64,000 bases of DNA from Chitinophaga pinensis DSM 2588 (GTDB lineage Bacteria > Bacteroidota > Bacteroidia > Chitinophagales > Chitinophagaceae): positions 8,178,001 through 8,242,000 of the forward strand of contig NC_013132.1 of NCBI RefSeq assembly GCF_000024005.1, written 5' to 3'. Positions 38,792 through 47,696 of the stretch are shown here, piece by piece. Under the pieces are notes generated by a model. That model had not been told where the DNA came from and ran no database searches. It was given only the letters and a program-made list of their open reading frames with translations. Made by a program: the position numbers and the translations under genes. Position 1 is the stretch's first letter. The number at the start of each line of letters is the position of its first letter.

Positions 38792-39580
38792 TTAGCGTAT
38801 TAAGGTACCCGCTACTGTGTCTGTGGTGTTGCTCTGTACGTCATCTGCGTGACCTATCAGCACTTCTGCCACACCACTTTCAATAGCTGCGAAAGCATTT
38901 TCCAGTTTAGGCAGGATTCCGTCTGTCAGTACGTTATCAGCTTTGAGTTCTTCGTAGATGATACGGTCTATCAGGTTAATGACTGCATTATCATCATTGG
39001 CATCGTGCAGTACGCCTTTCTTTTCGAAGCAATAGATCAGTCTTACGCTGTATGTTTCAGATAATGCTATTGCAAGAGAAGAAGCGATCGTGTCTGCATT
39101 GGTATTCAGTATCTGTCCTTTGCCATCGTGTGTCAGTGGTGCAAACACAGGTGTCAGACCAGCTTCCAGCAATGCTTTCAGCGGAGCTGCCTGCACATCT
39201 GCCGTTTTCACATCTCCGACAAATCCGAAGTCAACCTCTTTCACCGGGCGTTTTACTGCAGGAATAATATTAGCGTCTGCGCCGGTCATACCGATCGCAT
39301 TACAGCCATTCGCCTGCAATTTAGCCACCAGCTGTTTGTTGACCAGTCCACCATACACCATTGTCACCACGTCGATCGTGGCAGCATCCGTGATACGGCG
39401 ACCGTTCACGTACTTTGATTCTATGCCCAGCTGATCACCAATGCGGGTGGCAATCTTGCCACCCCCATGGATCAGTATTTTCTTTCCTTCAATGGATGCG
39501 AATTTCTGCAGAAATGCCTCCAGCAGGTTTGGATTATCGATGACGTTACCGCCTACTTTTATTACAAACAGATCGATCAT
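38792..39580 (-). CDS. argB: N-acylglutamate kinase
   Basis: This amino-acid kinase-fold enzyme phosphorylates N-acetyl- or N-succinyl-glutamate. The 262-residue protein has FVIKVGGNVID at the start, the glycine-rich ILIHGGGKIATR, and GMTGADANIIPAV and LNTNADTIASSLA near the substrate and ATP sites. It lacks an N-terminal regulatory helix of the kind found in arginine-inhibited hexameric forms, so strong feedback inhibition is not expected (inference). It sits between argF' and argE with gaps of 6 and 4 bases. Confidence 0.94.
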   Translation of the reverse strand: MIDLFVIKVGGNVIDNPNLLEAFLQKFASIEGKKILIHGGGKIATRIGDQLGIESKYVNGRRITDAATIDVVTMVYGGLVNKQLVAKLQANGCNAIGMTGADANIIPAVKRPVKEVDFGFVGDVKTADVQAAPLKALLEAGLTPVFAPLTHDGKGQILNTNADTIASSLAIALSETYSVRLIYCFEKKGVLHDANDDNAVINLIDRIIYEELKADNVLTDGILPKLENAFAAIESGVAEVLIGHADDVQSNTTDTVAGTLIR

Positions 39581-39586
39581 ACGATA

Positions 39587-40543
39587 TTACATGTTACCTT
39601 TTAAGATCTCGCTCAATACAGCCTGCGCAGCCCATACACGGTTAGCCGCTTCCGGGATCACGATAGACTGCGGGCCATCCAGCACTTCATCAGCAATCAC
39701 CACATTCCTTCTTACAGGCAGGCAGTGCATTACTTTTGCCTGGTTGGTACCTTTCAGTTTGTCGTTAGTCACCATCCAGTTGCTGTCAGTGCAGGTGATC
39801 TTACCGTAATCTTTGTAAGATGACCAGTTCTTCACATACACGAAATCAGCGCCTTCCAGGGCTTTCTCCTGGTTGTATTCGATCCGTGCATTGCCGGAGA
39901 ACTTCGGATCCAGCTCGTATCCTTCCGGATGAGTGATCACGAAATCTGCTTCACCCCAGCCATTGATCCATTGTGCAAAGGAGTTTGGAACTGCCTGCGG
40001 CAATGGTTTTACGTGTGGCGCCCATGTCATTACCACTTTCGGTCTGCGTGGCTGCTGCCATTGCTCCTTGATAGTGATCACATCTGTTAAGCTCTGCAAA
40101 GGATGCAGGGTAGCGCTCTCCAGACTTACAACAGGTACGCCTGCGTATTTGATGAACTGGTTGATATATTTTTCTTTGTAATCAGCTTCTTTGTCTTTCA
40201 GGCCCGGAAAAGTACGGATCGCCATGATGTCGAAGTACTGGCCCATTACGGCTGCCGCTTCTTTCACGTGCTCAGATGTATTTCCGTTCATGATAGCGCC
40301 ATCATTCATTTCCAGCTGCCAGCCTTCCTTATCGATATTGAATACCACTACCTCCATACCCAGGTTCTTCGCTGCCACCTGCGTACTCAATCGTGTTCGC
40401 AGACTGGGATTCAGGAAGATCATCCCCAGTGTTTTGTTCTCACCTAATTTTCTGTCTTTGAAAGGCTGTTTTTTGTAGTCCAGTGCGATATCCACTAAAC
40501 GCGGGACACTTGGAACATCATCTACGGAAATAAATTGTTTCAT
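39587..40543 (-). CDS. argF': N-acylornithine carbamoyltransferase, predicted N-succinylornithine type
   Basis: This 318-residue transcarbamylase carries SLRTR (residues 47-51) in place of the usual STRTR carbamoyl-phosphate loop, TWAPHVKPLPQAVPNS, and the MHCLPVRRN motif. It closely resembles the Bacteroides fragilis succinylornithine enzyme as I remember it. The residue that decides acyl preference (Pro90 in that enzyme, Glu92 in the acetylornithine enzyme of Xanthomonas) is Ser90 here, within NTSEHV. Engineered Ser at that site gives succinylornithine activity, so N-succinyl-L-ornithine is the predicted substrate. Ordinary ornithine carbamoyltransferase is unlikely. Confidence 0.92.
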   Translation of the reverse strand: MKQFISVDDVPSVPRLVDIALDYKKQPFKDRKLGENKTLGMIFLNPSLRTRLSTQVAAKNLGMEVVVFNIDKEGWQLEMNDGAIMNGNTSEHVKEAAAVMGQYFDIMAIRTFPGLKDKEADYKEKYINQFIKYAGVPVVSLESATLHPLQSLTDVITIKEQWQQPRRPKVVMTWAPHVKPLPQAVPNSFAQWINGWGEADFVITHPEGYELDPKFSGNARIEYNQEKALEGADFVYVKNWSSYKDYGKITCTDSNWMVTNDKLKGTNQAKVMHCLPVRRNVVIADEVLDGPQSIVIPEAANRVWAAQAVLSEILKGNM

Positions 40544-40573
40544 TTTTTAGTATGGCTCTGATGATGATTGATG

Positions 40574-41704
40574 TTAGTTTTTACCTACTTCCTGTTTGAA
40601 TGCTGTCAGGAACTGATCTGCGTGTTCCATGGTCAATGCCAGGGAAGGCAGCAGTCTGATTACGTTTGGCTTTGCTTCGCCGGTAAAGATCCTGTGCTTA
40701 AACAACAATTCTTTTCTCACATGGTTCAGCTCTTCCGGCAGTTCAATACCGATCATCAGCCCTCTGCCTCTTACTTCTTTTACCTGCGGGAATGTCTTCA
40801 GCTGTTCGATCAGGTAACCACCTACTTTTGCTGCGTTCTCTACCAGGTTATCCTGCTCGATCACTTCCAGTACTGCCAGTGCAGCGGCACATGCCAGATG
40901 ATTACCACCAAAAGTGGTACCCAGCAAACCGTAAGATGCCTGGATATGCGGAGCGATGATGATACCACCGATAGGGAAACCATTACCCATACCTTTCGCC
41001 ATGGTGTAGATGTCAGCATTTACGCCGGCGAAATCATGAGAATAGAATTTACCGCTTCTGCCGTAACCACATTGTACGCTATCTGCAATAAACACGGCAT
41101 TATGCGCGTCGCACAGACTTCTGATCTTTTGCAGGAAAGAAGCGCTTGCTACCTGGATACCACCTACACCCTGAATACCTTCGATGATAACAGAAGATAC
41201 TTCGTATTGTTTAAACGCCGCTTCCAGTGCTGCTTCATCCTGCCATGGCAGAAATACCACGTTGTCAGTTTCATTCACAGGCGCTACGATCTTCGGATTG
41301 TCGGTTGCAGCTACTGCCAGTGAAGTTCTGCCGTGGAAAGATTTTTTGAATGCAATTATCTTCTTCTTGCCATTGTGGAAAGAAGCCAGTTTCAGTGCAT
41401 TCTCGTTTGCTTCGGCACCTGAGTTACAAAGAAACAGCTGGTAATCTTCCTTACCGGAAATCTTACCCAGTTTCGCTGCCAGTTCCTGCTGCAAAGGTAT
41501 TTTGATAGAGTTGGAATAGAATCCTACTTTCTGTAACTGATCTGTTAATCTCTTTACGTAGTGCGGATGTGTATGGCCGATGGAGATCACGGCATGACCA
41601 CCGTACAGGTCAAGATACTGGTTGCCTTTATCGTCCCATACATTGGAACCGGCCGCCTTTTCTATAGTGATATCGTTGATGGGATATACGTCAAATAATT
41701 GCAT
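40574..41704 (-). CDS. argD: N-acylornithine aminotransferase (class III PLP)
   Basis: This PLP-dependent transaminase forms N-acylornithine from the semialdehyde. The 376-residue protein has LDLYGGHAVISIGHTHP, the FLCNSGAEANENALKLA segment, the ADSVQCGYGRSGK segment and the PLP Lys in YTMAKGMGNGFPIGG. The operon position between argC and argF' supports a biosynthetic rather than catabolic role. Confidence 0.94.
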   Translation of the reverse strand: MQLFDVYPINDITIEKAAGSNVWDDKGNQYLDLYGGHAVISIGHTHPHYVKRLTDQLQKVGFYSNSIKIPLQQELAAKLGKISGKEDYQLFLCNSGAEANENALKLASFHNGKKKIIAFKKSFHGRTSLAVAATDNPKIVAPVNETDNVVFLPWQDEAALEAAFKQYEVSSVIIEGIQGVGGIQVASASFLQKIRSLCDAHNAVFIADSVQCGYGRSGKFYSHDFAGVNADIYTMAKGMGNGFPIGGIIIAPHIQASYGLLGTTFGGNHLACAAALAVLEVIEQDNLVENAAKVGGYLIEQLKTFPQVKEVRGRGLMIGIELPEELNHVRKELLFKHRIFTGEAKPNVIRLLPSLALTMEHADQFLTAFKQEVGKN

Positions 41705-41770
41705 GGTAGCTCTGATTGTTTCCCGTTTGTAGCGGGAGGATTGTAAAAATTGGCACTTAATCGGGCATAG

Positions 41771-42760
41771 TTAGAATACGATAGACTTCAGCTTCAAACC
41801 AGCAGTTTCATCAAATCCAAACAGAAGGTTCATATTCTGAACCGCCTGTCCTGATGCACCTTTCAGCAGATTATCTTCGATGGAATGAATCACCAGTTTG
41901 TTACCTACTTTTTCAAGTTGGATTAAACATTTATTGGTGTTTACGATCTGCTTCAGGTCGATCTGCTTATCACTTACATGTGTAAATGGATGGCCTGCGT
42001 AGTAGTCTTTATACAGCTGCTGCGCTTCTTCAAGCGATAAGTCGCTCTGCAGGTAAGAGGTTACCCAGATACCTCTTGGAAAATCTCCGCGAACCGGTAC
42101 GAAGTTGACGTCTCCGGTAAAGGAAGGCTGCAACAGCTGCAGGCTTCGTCGTATTTCTTTCAGATGCTGATGGCTCAGTACTTTGTAGGTAGAGATGTTA
42201 TTGGCCCTCCAGGTAAAATGTGAAGTCGCCTGTAAACTCTGTCCTGCACCGGTGGATCCTGTAATACCGGTAGTATGTACTTCCTGCAGCAAACCCGCTT
42301 TGGCCAGCGGCAACAATCCTAACTGTATACCTGTTGCAAAACAACCAGGGTTGGCAATATTATTTGCAGTAATGATCTTTTCTCGTTGCATTTCGGGAAG
42401 ACCGTATACAAACTCGCGGCCCTTTACCGTCTCTCCCAGCCTGAAGTCCTGGCTAAGATCGATGATTTTTATCGATGCTGCGATATCTGTTGCTTCCACG
42501 AATTTCTTTGCTTCTCCGTGACCCAGACAAAGAAACAATACATCGATATCGTTGCTCATTTCTCCTGTAAAGGTCAGTTCAGTTTCCCCCAGCAGGTCGG
42601 CATGTACTGCGTAAAGGGGATTGCCGGCGTTACTCCGGCTATGTACATAAGAAATCTCTACGTTGGGATGATTCAATAAAAGACGGATCATTTCACCACC
42701 GCCATAACCTGCGCCACCTATAATCCCTGCTTTTATCTTTTTGTCATTTGCCATTTTCAT
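41771..42760 (-). CDS. argC: N-acyl-gamma-glutamyl-phosphate reductase
   Basis: This NADPH-dependent reductase has 329 residues, with a Rossmann motif AGIIGGAGYGGGEMIRLL, the catalytic Cys in ANPGCFATGIQLGLLPL, and the GVTGSTGAG-like segment TGITGSTGAGQS. The start could be 42760 (MKMANDKK) or the ATG two codons later. It lies 17 bases after argG and 66 before argD in the operon. Confidence 0.95.
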   Translation of the reverse strand: MKMANDKKIKAGIIGGAGYGGGEMIRLLLNHPNVEISYVHSRSNAGNPLYAVHADLLGETELTFTGEMSNDIDVLFLCLGHGEAKKFVEATDIAASIKIIDLSQDFRLGETVKGREFVYGLPEMQREKIITANNIANPGCFATGIQLGLLPLAKAGLLQEVHTTGITGSTGAGQSLQATSHFTWRANNISTYKVLSHQHLKEIRRSLQLLQPSFTGDVNFVPVRGDFPRGIWVTSYLQSDLSLEEAQQLYKDYYAGHPFTHVSDKQIDLKQIVNTNKCLIQLEKVGNKLVIHSIEDNLLKGASGQAVQNMNLLFGFDETAGLKLKSIVF

Positions 42761-42777
42761 CTGTTTTACGCCGCCGG

Positions 42778-43977
42778 CTATTTGCCCTTGGCACTTTCTG
42801 CAACCTGATGCCAGATCATAGTCTGGTTACCGAATATTTTGCTGAAACCTCTTACGTCTTCACCGCTCCAGCCACTGTTCATTTCACCGTATTTACCGAA
42901 TTTGCTGCTCATCAGATCAAATTCAGATTGAATACCTGTTACCTGGAAGCGATAAGGCTGTAAGGTCACAAATACCTCACCGGTTACATGCCCCTGGCTA
43001 TTCTGCAGGAATGCTTCGATATCGCGCATGATCGGGTCCATTACCTGACCTTCGTGCAGCCAGTTACCGTAGAACTGAGACAACTGATCTTTCCAGGTCA
43101 GCTGCCATTTTGTGAGTACGTGTTTCTCCAGTGCGTGATGCGCTTTGATGATAATAACAGGCGCTGCTGCTTCAAAACCTACACGGCCTTTAATACCGAT
43201 GATGGTATCACCTACGTGGATGTCGCGGCCGATAGCATATGCACCGGCGATCTCCTGCAGGTGCTGGATCGCTTCTGATGGATGTGAGAAGGTTTTACCG
43301 TTCACACCGGTCAGTTCGCCTTTCACAAACTGCAGAGATACTTTTTCAGTACCTTCTTTAGTCAGCTGTGTCGGCCATGCTTCTTCAGGCAGGAAGCCAT
43401 CGGAGGTCAGTGTTTCCTTACCGCCCACAGATGTACCCCAGATACCTTTATTAATAGAATAAGCTGCTTTTGCGAAATTCATTTCCACACCTTTCGCTTT
43501 CAGGTATTCGATCTCTTCTTCACGGCTCAGTTTCAGGTCACGGATCGGAGTGATGATCTCCACGCCTGGTATCATGATGTGGAAGATCATATCGAAACGT
43601 ACCTGATCGTTACCGGCACCGGTGCTACCGTGCGCTACGGCGTCAGCACCTACTGCTTTCACATGCTCTGCAATAGCCAGGGCCTGTGTAACACGCTCTG
43701 CACTTACGCTGAGTGGGTAGGTATTATTCTTCAGCACATTACCAAATACCAGGTATTTGATAGCACTATCATAATAGGAACGTATTGCATCTACGGTCTT
43801 ATGACTCTTTACTCCCAGGCTATATGCACGTCGTTCAATTTCCTGCAGTTCTTCCGCAGAAAAACCACCGGTATTAACGATTACTGAATGCACTTCATAC
43901 CCTTTGTCATCTGTCAGGTATTTTACGCAATAGGAAGTATCAAGTCCTCCGCTAAATCCAAGTACTACTTTTTTCAT
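42778..43977 (-). CDS. argG: Argininosuccinate synthase
   Basis: ArgG condenses citrulline and aspartate with ATP. The 399-residue protein starts with the PP-loop KKVVLGFSGGLDTSYCVKYL and contains AHGSTGAGNDQVRFD. It is followed immediately by argC and preceded by the GNAT gene with a 69-base gap. Confidence 0.97.
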   Translation of the reverse strand: MKKVVLGFSGGLDTSYCVKYLTDDKGYEVHSVIVNTGGFSAEELQEIERRAYSLGVKSHKTVDAIRSYYDSAIKYLVFGNVLKNNTYPLSVSAERVTQALAIAEHVKAVGADAVAHGSTGAGNDQVRFDMIFHIMIPGVEIITPIRDLKLSREEEIEYLKAKGVEMNFAKAAYSINKGIWGTSVGGKETLTSDGFLPEEAWPTQLTKEGTEKVSLQFVKGELTGVNGKTFSHPSEAIQHLQEIAGAYAIGRDIHVGDTIIGIKGRVGFEAAAPVIIIKAHHALEKHVLTKWQLTWKDQLSQFYGNWLHEGQVMDPIMRDIEAFLQNSQGHVTGEVFVTLQPYRFQVTGIQSEFDLMSSKFGKYGEMNSGWSGEDVRGFSKIFGNQTMIWHQVAESAKGK

Positions 43978-44046
43978 TTATGATAAGATTGTGCTCCTCC
44001 ACCACACTATCGTATGGGTGACGCGTTATAATAAAAGAATGATCGT

Positions 44047-44871
44047 TTACAATATGTTGAACAGAAAGAAACGCTTTCTGCTGGATGGCGCTCCGCCACC
44101 ACTGATGCTATCCTTACCGCTTTTCAGCAGTACGAATCTTTTAAAGCGCAGCCATCTTTCAAACAGCTTGAAATTCTCCTTGAACTTCCTTGCTTTCTTT
44201 GCGTGTTTGATCTCCCCATTCGCTGCCACCAGGATCTGCGGCTGAGCAGCGCCTAAAGCATCCGTCTGGATATGCAGGGCAGCCTTTTTCAGCGCTTCTC
44301 TTTCAGCCTCTTCTTTCGCCTTCTCCACCGGATCGTACAGCATTGCCGTACACAGACAGTTCTTACGATTCTTACTCGTCAGCACTTCAAAATTGACACA
44401 GCTGCGGCAACCTTTCCAGAACTCTTCATCGTCTGTCAGCTCTGAATAAGTCACTGGCTCATAGCCCAGTTCGGAGTTGATCTTCATCACCGCAAGACCG
44501 GTAGTCAGACCAAATATTTTCGCATCCGGATACTTCTCTCTGGACAATTCAAATACACGGTGTTTAATAGCCTTTGCCACCCCATGTCCTCTGAATGCAG
44601 GGTTGACGATCAATCCTGAGTTGGCCACAAATTTCTCATGTCCCCAGGCCTCTATATAGCAGAAGCCTACCCATTCGCCTTTATCTGTTAATGCTATAAC
44701 AGCCTTACCCTCCTCCATCTTCAGTTGTACATACTCGGGAGAACGTTTGGCAATACCTGTTCCACGCGCTTTTGCGGAAGCCTCCATCTCATCTGTGATG
44801 GTTTTGCCATAATGCTTATCGTCAGTGGTCGCGACCCTGACAATGATATTCGGATTTTCCAATTTTGTCAA
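44047..44871 (-). CDS. GNAT-family acyltransferase, probable N-acylglutamate synthase of the arginine operon
   Basis: This 274-residue GNAT protein has the acyl-CoA-binding loop PAFRGHGVAKAIK (about 91-103). It heads the arginine operon, where a first-step enzyme is expected and no ArgA or ArgJ is otherwise present. The homologous gene in Bacteroides has been proposed as an N-succinylglutamate synthase (recalled, not checked). A CxxC/CxC set (Cys155, Cys158, Cys172, Cys174) suggests a metal or structural site. The C-terminal ~60 residues are Lys/Arg-rich. No ATG lies near the N-terminus. The start is probably TTG at 44871 or TTG at 44862, since the first ATG would remove part of the GNAT fold. 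Confidence 0.82.
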   Translation of the reverse strand: MTKLENPNIIVRVATTDDKHYGKTITDEMEASAKARGTGIAKRSPEYVQLKMEEGKAVIALTDKGEWVGFCYIEAWGHEKFVANSGLIVNPAFRGHGVAKAIKHRVFELSREKYPDAKIFGLTTGLAVMKINSELGYEPVTYSELTDDEEFWKGCRSCVNFEVLTSKNRKNCLCTAMLYDPVEKAKEEAEREALKKAALHIQTDALGAAQPQILVAANGEIKHAKKARKFKENFKLFERWLRFKRFVLLKSGKDSISGGGAPSSRKRFFLFNIL

Positions 44872-45189
44872 TTGAAAACGTAAATCAATAAATTAATACC
44901 TGGAATCCATTGCTGGATAGAAATAATACCTGCTATGACTGAGAGTTGTCACGAGGTTGCGATAGCGTGCATTATGTAAGCGGACGCTATCAAATACGAG
45001 GTCGTCGGGAAAGATATCTAAAGACATTGAACCCAATAGAGTATTCTCCTTCTCTCAGAGAAGGATGATATGCAGAAAGTGTATGGGCCGCAAAGTTTTC
45101 CAACTTCAGTTCAGCATTAAATTGTTAAAAACTGTCTTTATTTTAAATCAAACGCAAAGTTATAATATTATTTTTTCTTAGCGGACAAA
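44872..45189 (-). promoter_or_regulatory. Promoter and long leader of the arginine operon
   Basis: On the minus strand TTTG (45189-45186), 23 bases, then TAACTTTG (45162-45155) forms a likely promoter, leaving a leader of about 280 nt. The leader holds an 8-bp hairpin (GATAGCGT/ACGCTATC, 44961-44968 and 44984-44991), a 9-bp near-palindrome at 45047-45065, and a repeated TAATACCTG at 44894 and 44924. It also has two overlapping small frames. The first, with no ATG (TTG at 45103, stop at 44990), ends with an Arg cluster just before the hairpin. The second is an ATG frame of 44 codons (45027-44893). A role in attenuation is inference. Confidence 0.5.
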
Positions 45190-45264
45190 AAATTCAAGAC
45201 GGAAAGTTAAATTATCAAATAGGTAGTTGCAAATTACGGGCCAACATAGATTATTTATACTCAT

Positions 45265-45300
45265 ATAAAACAGATGTCCCCGCCATTCTGGCGGGGACAT
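45265..45300 (-). terminator. Terminator of the GH29 gene
   Basis: The 11-bp stem ATGTCCCCGCC / GGCGGGGACAT (45274-45284, 45290-45300) is followed on the minus strand by a short T-run. Confidence 0.82.
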
Positions 45301-45320
45301 CCTGAAAATCAATAGTTTAC

Positions 45321-47402
45321 TTATTTAGTGATAACGCCTAGCTCTGCCACACTGGCCCAATGCTCATTTTCATTGGCAGGCGTAGTGGCCACAAGGCGGA
45401 TAAATCGTCCTTTTGCAGGAATGTTAAATTTAATTGTCTGCGTCACAGGATTGTTGGCAATGTTCGCAAAGTTTCCATGTGCCACAGGCTGGCCCCAGTT
45501 CTCCCCATCCTCACTCACATAAAACTCATAGCCATAGATCGTACCGGAACGTACCGTCTGGTGTCTAGGCGTATACACAAACCCTTTCAGGGTCAATGAC
45601 TCATTCATATCTATCTGGATCTCATGCGGATATTTTGATGCATCCGGCTGGTAGTTCGTCATCCAGAAGGAATTCGGGTTGCCGTCAATCGCTCTCTCCG
45701 GATCGGCACCTGCTGCCTGATCATCTGTATATATCACCTTCCACTTAGCCGGCGCTATATCATAACTAACAGTAGTTGTTGTACTGGCTACCTTTCCTTT
45801 CTCCAGGAATGACTTCGCCCTGATAACACCGCCCTTCGGCAGGGGAATCAAACCTGTATATCTAGGTGATTTGAAAGTCGGCTCCCTGCCATCCAGGGTA
45901 TAATGCAGTTCCGGATCCGGAGAAGAACAGGTAATGCTCACATCGCCGTTCTTGTTACGGTTAATAACAGGTACCGCCAGTAAACCCGGCGCTTTGTACA
46001 GCTGTACTTCGCTGATCACCGGACAAGCCAGCGCATCCAGTATCTTCACACGCACCTGCGTAGTGGTCACATCCGGGAAGGACAGAATACGCTTATGTCC
46101 GATTGTGGTAGCTGTCGTTACTTCCTTAAACGCCCCTTTCTCCAGCACTTCCACGCTAAACGCCTTCACACGCTGGCCAAGCGGAATATACTCCTGCATC
46201 ACCAGCCGGTTGAATGTAACCGCCTTCGGGAAAGTCAAAGTGATTGTTCCCTGTAAAGCATTATCCGGCGTAGCCCAGTAAGTGTCATTCTTACCATCGA
46301 TCAGGTTACGCACATTAACATGTGTATTTCCCTTGCGGGTTTCTGTGGCTGTCACCTTTGCTTTCAGTGCCAGGTTGGTCTTAAAGCTCTCTTCACGCAT
46401 TCTCCTGAACTCCATCAGACGGGTAGAATCCGCTGAATAGATCAGACCTCTCCGGTCAACCGGCACATTCAACAGCATATTCCCGTTGCGGCCGACAGAA
46501 CCATAGTAGATATCTAACAGCTGCTGTACGCTTTTTACCTTATCATTGGTAGACGGACTATAAAACCATCCCGGACGGATAGACACATCACATTCAGAAG
46601 GTACCCATTTCTCTCCGTTCATATTCCCTTCATTCAGTACAGACTGTGGAGGCGCACCCTTTCCTGGCGAAAAACCAGTCACGTTCAGCGTAGACCAGCT
46701 CGTAGTACCTGCAATGCCATCCTCATTACCTACCCAGCGGCAACCCGGTCCCACATCACTGAAAATAACCGCATTCGGCTGGTTCTTATATACCGTACTG
46801 TGGAAAAGCGGCCAGTCGTATACCGGCTTCTTACCATTCGGACCTTCTCCGTTAGCACCGTCAAACCATTGTTCAAACACAGGGCCATAGCTGCTCAGCA
46901 CTTCATTTAATGTATTAGAGAAAACCTGGTTGTACTCCGGTGTACCATAAGCAGGGTGGTTACGGTCCCATGGAGACAGATATACACCAAACTTCAGTCC
47001 GTACTCCTTACAGGCGGCGGATAATTCCTTCAGGATATCCCCTTTCCCGTCTTTCCAGGCACTCTCTCTGACCGTATGGGTGCTGTATTTACTTGGCCAC
47101 AGACAGAAACCATCGTGGTGCTTCGCAGTAATAATAATCGCTTTCATACCGGCGAGTTTCGCGGTACGCGCCCACTGACGGGCATCCAACTGGGAAGGAT
47201 TGAAGACCTTAGGATCTTCGTCGCCATGTCCCCATTCATTGTCTGTAAAGGTGTTCGGACCAAGGTGGATAAACATGTAATATTCCATATCCTGCCACTC
47301 CACCTGTGATTTGGATGGCAGCGCCCCATACGGAGCAATGTCCTGCGCATGAGCAGTGGCCAGCGTGCTGCAAAGCCCGGCCATTAATAAGAACTTTCTC
47401 AT
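45321..47402 (-). CDS. Alpha-L-fucosidase (GH29) with two discoidin-type domains
   Basis: This secreted glycosidase removes fucose from glycans. From the ATG at 47402 it has 693 residues. A signal peptide (MRKFLLMAGLCSTLATAHAQ) is followed by the GH29 barrel (~20-350, with ITAKHHDGFCLWPSKYS, GVYLSPWDRNHP and the nucleophile Asp in EQWFDGANGEG). Two F5/8C-like beta domains (about 360-470 and 560-690) are separated by a CHB_HEX-like segment (ELHYTLDGREPTFKS). The frame opens 15 codons earlier, but the hydrophobic signal fixes the start. It lies at the left edge of the glycan cluster. Confidence 0.93.
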   Translation of the reverse strand: MRKFLLMAGLCSTLATAHAQDIAPYGALPSKSQVEWQDMEYYMFIHLGPNTFTDNEWGHGDEDPKVFNPSQLDARQWARTAKLAGMKAIIITAKHHDGFCLWPSKYSTHTVRESAWKDGKGDILKELSAACKEYGLKFGVYLSPWDRNHPAYGTPEYNQVFSNTLNEVLSSYGPVFEQWFDGANGEGPNGKKPVYDWPLFHSTVYKNQPNAVIFSDVGPGCRWVGNEDGIAGTTSWSTLNVTGFSPGKGAPPQSVLNEGNMNGEKWVPSECDVSIRPGWFYSPSTNDKVKSVQQLLDIYYGSVGRNGNMLLNVPVDRRGLIYSADSTRLMEFRRMREESFKTNLALKAKVTATETRKGNTHVNVRNLIDGKNDTYWATPDNALQGTITLTFPKAVTFNRLVMQEYIPLGQRVKAFSVEVLEKGAFKEVTTATTIGHKRILSFPDVTTTQVRVKILDALACPVISEVQLYKAPGLLAVPVINRNKNGDVSITCSSPDPELHYTLDGREPTFKSPRYTGLIPLPKGGVIRAKSFLEKGKVASTTTTVSYDIAPAKWKVIYTDDQAAGADPERAIDGNPNSFWMTNYQPDASKYPHEIQIDMNESLTLKGFVYTPRHQTVRSGTIYGYEFYVSEDGENWGQPVAHGNFANIANNPVTQTIKFNIPAKGRFIRLVATTPANENEHWASVAELGVITK

Positions 47403-47696
47403 CTCAAATGTTTGACCTTTCGTGGAACCGGACCGTTTTCCGGACACAATCAGTGGTATAAGACCTGTTATTTAGTTTCGTAAGACCTGCTGTTTCTTTA
47501 AGACCTGTTTATGCACACTTTCCGCAGTATCCAACTAAAATAATGTTTAATAAAGGGAATAGTATATACCATGAGAAAATTGATGCAGGGAAAGTCAAAA
47601 TAAAATAGAAGTTCCCCAACAATTTCTCTATTTTTAGTCACCAGCTACAAATACACCAGCAGTCTTCTTTTAGCAAGAGCTAAAACCAAACAACGC

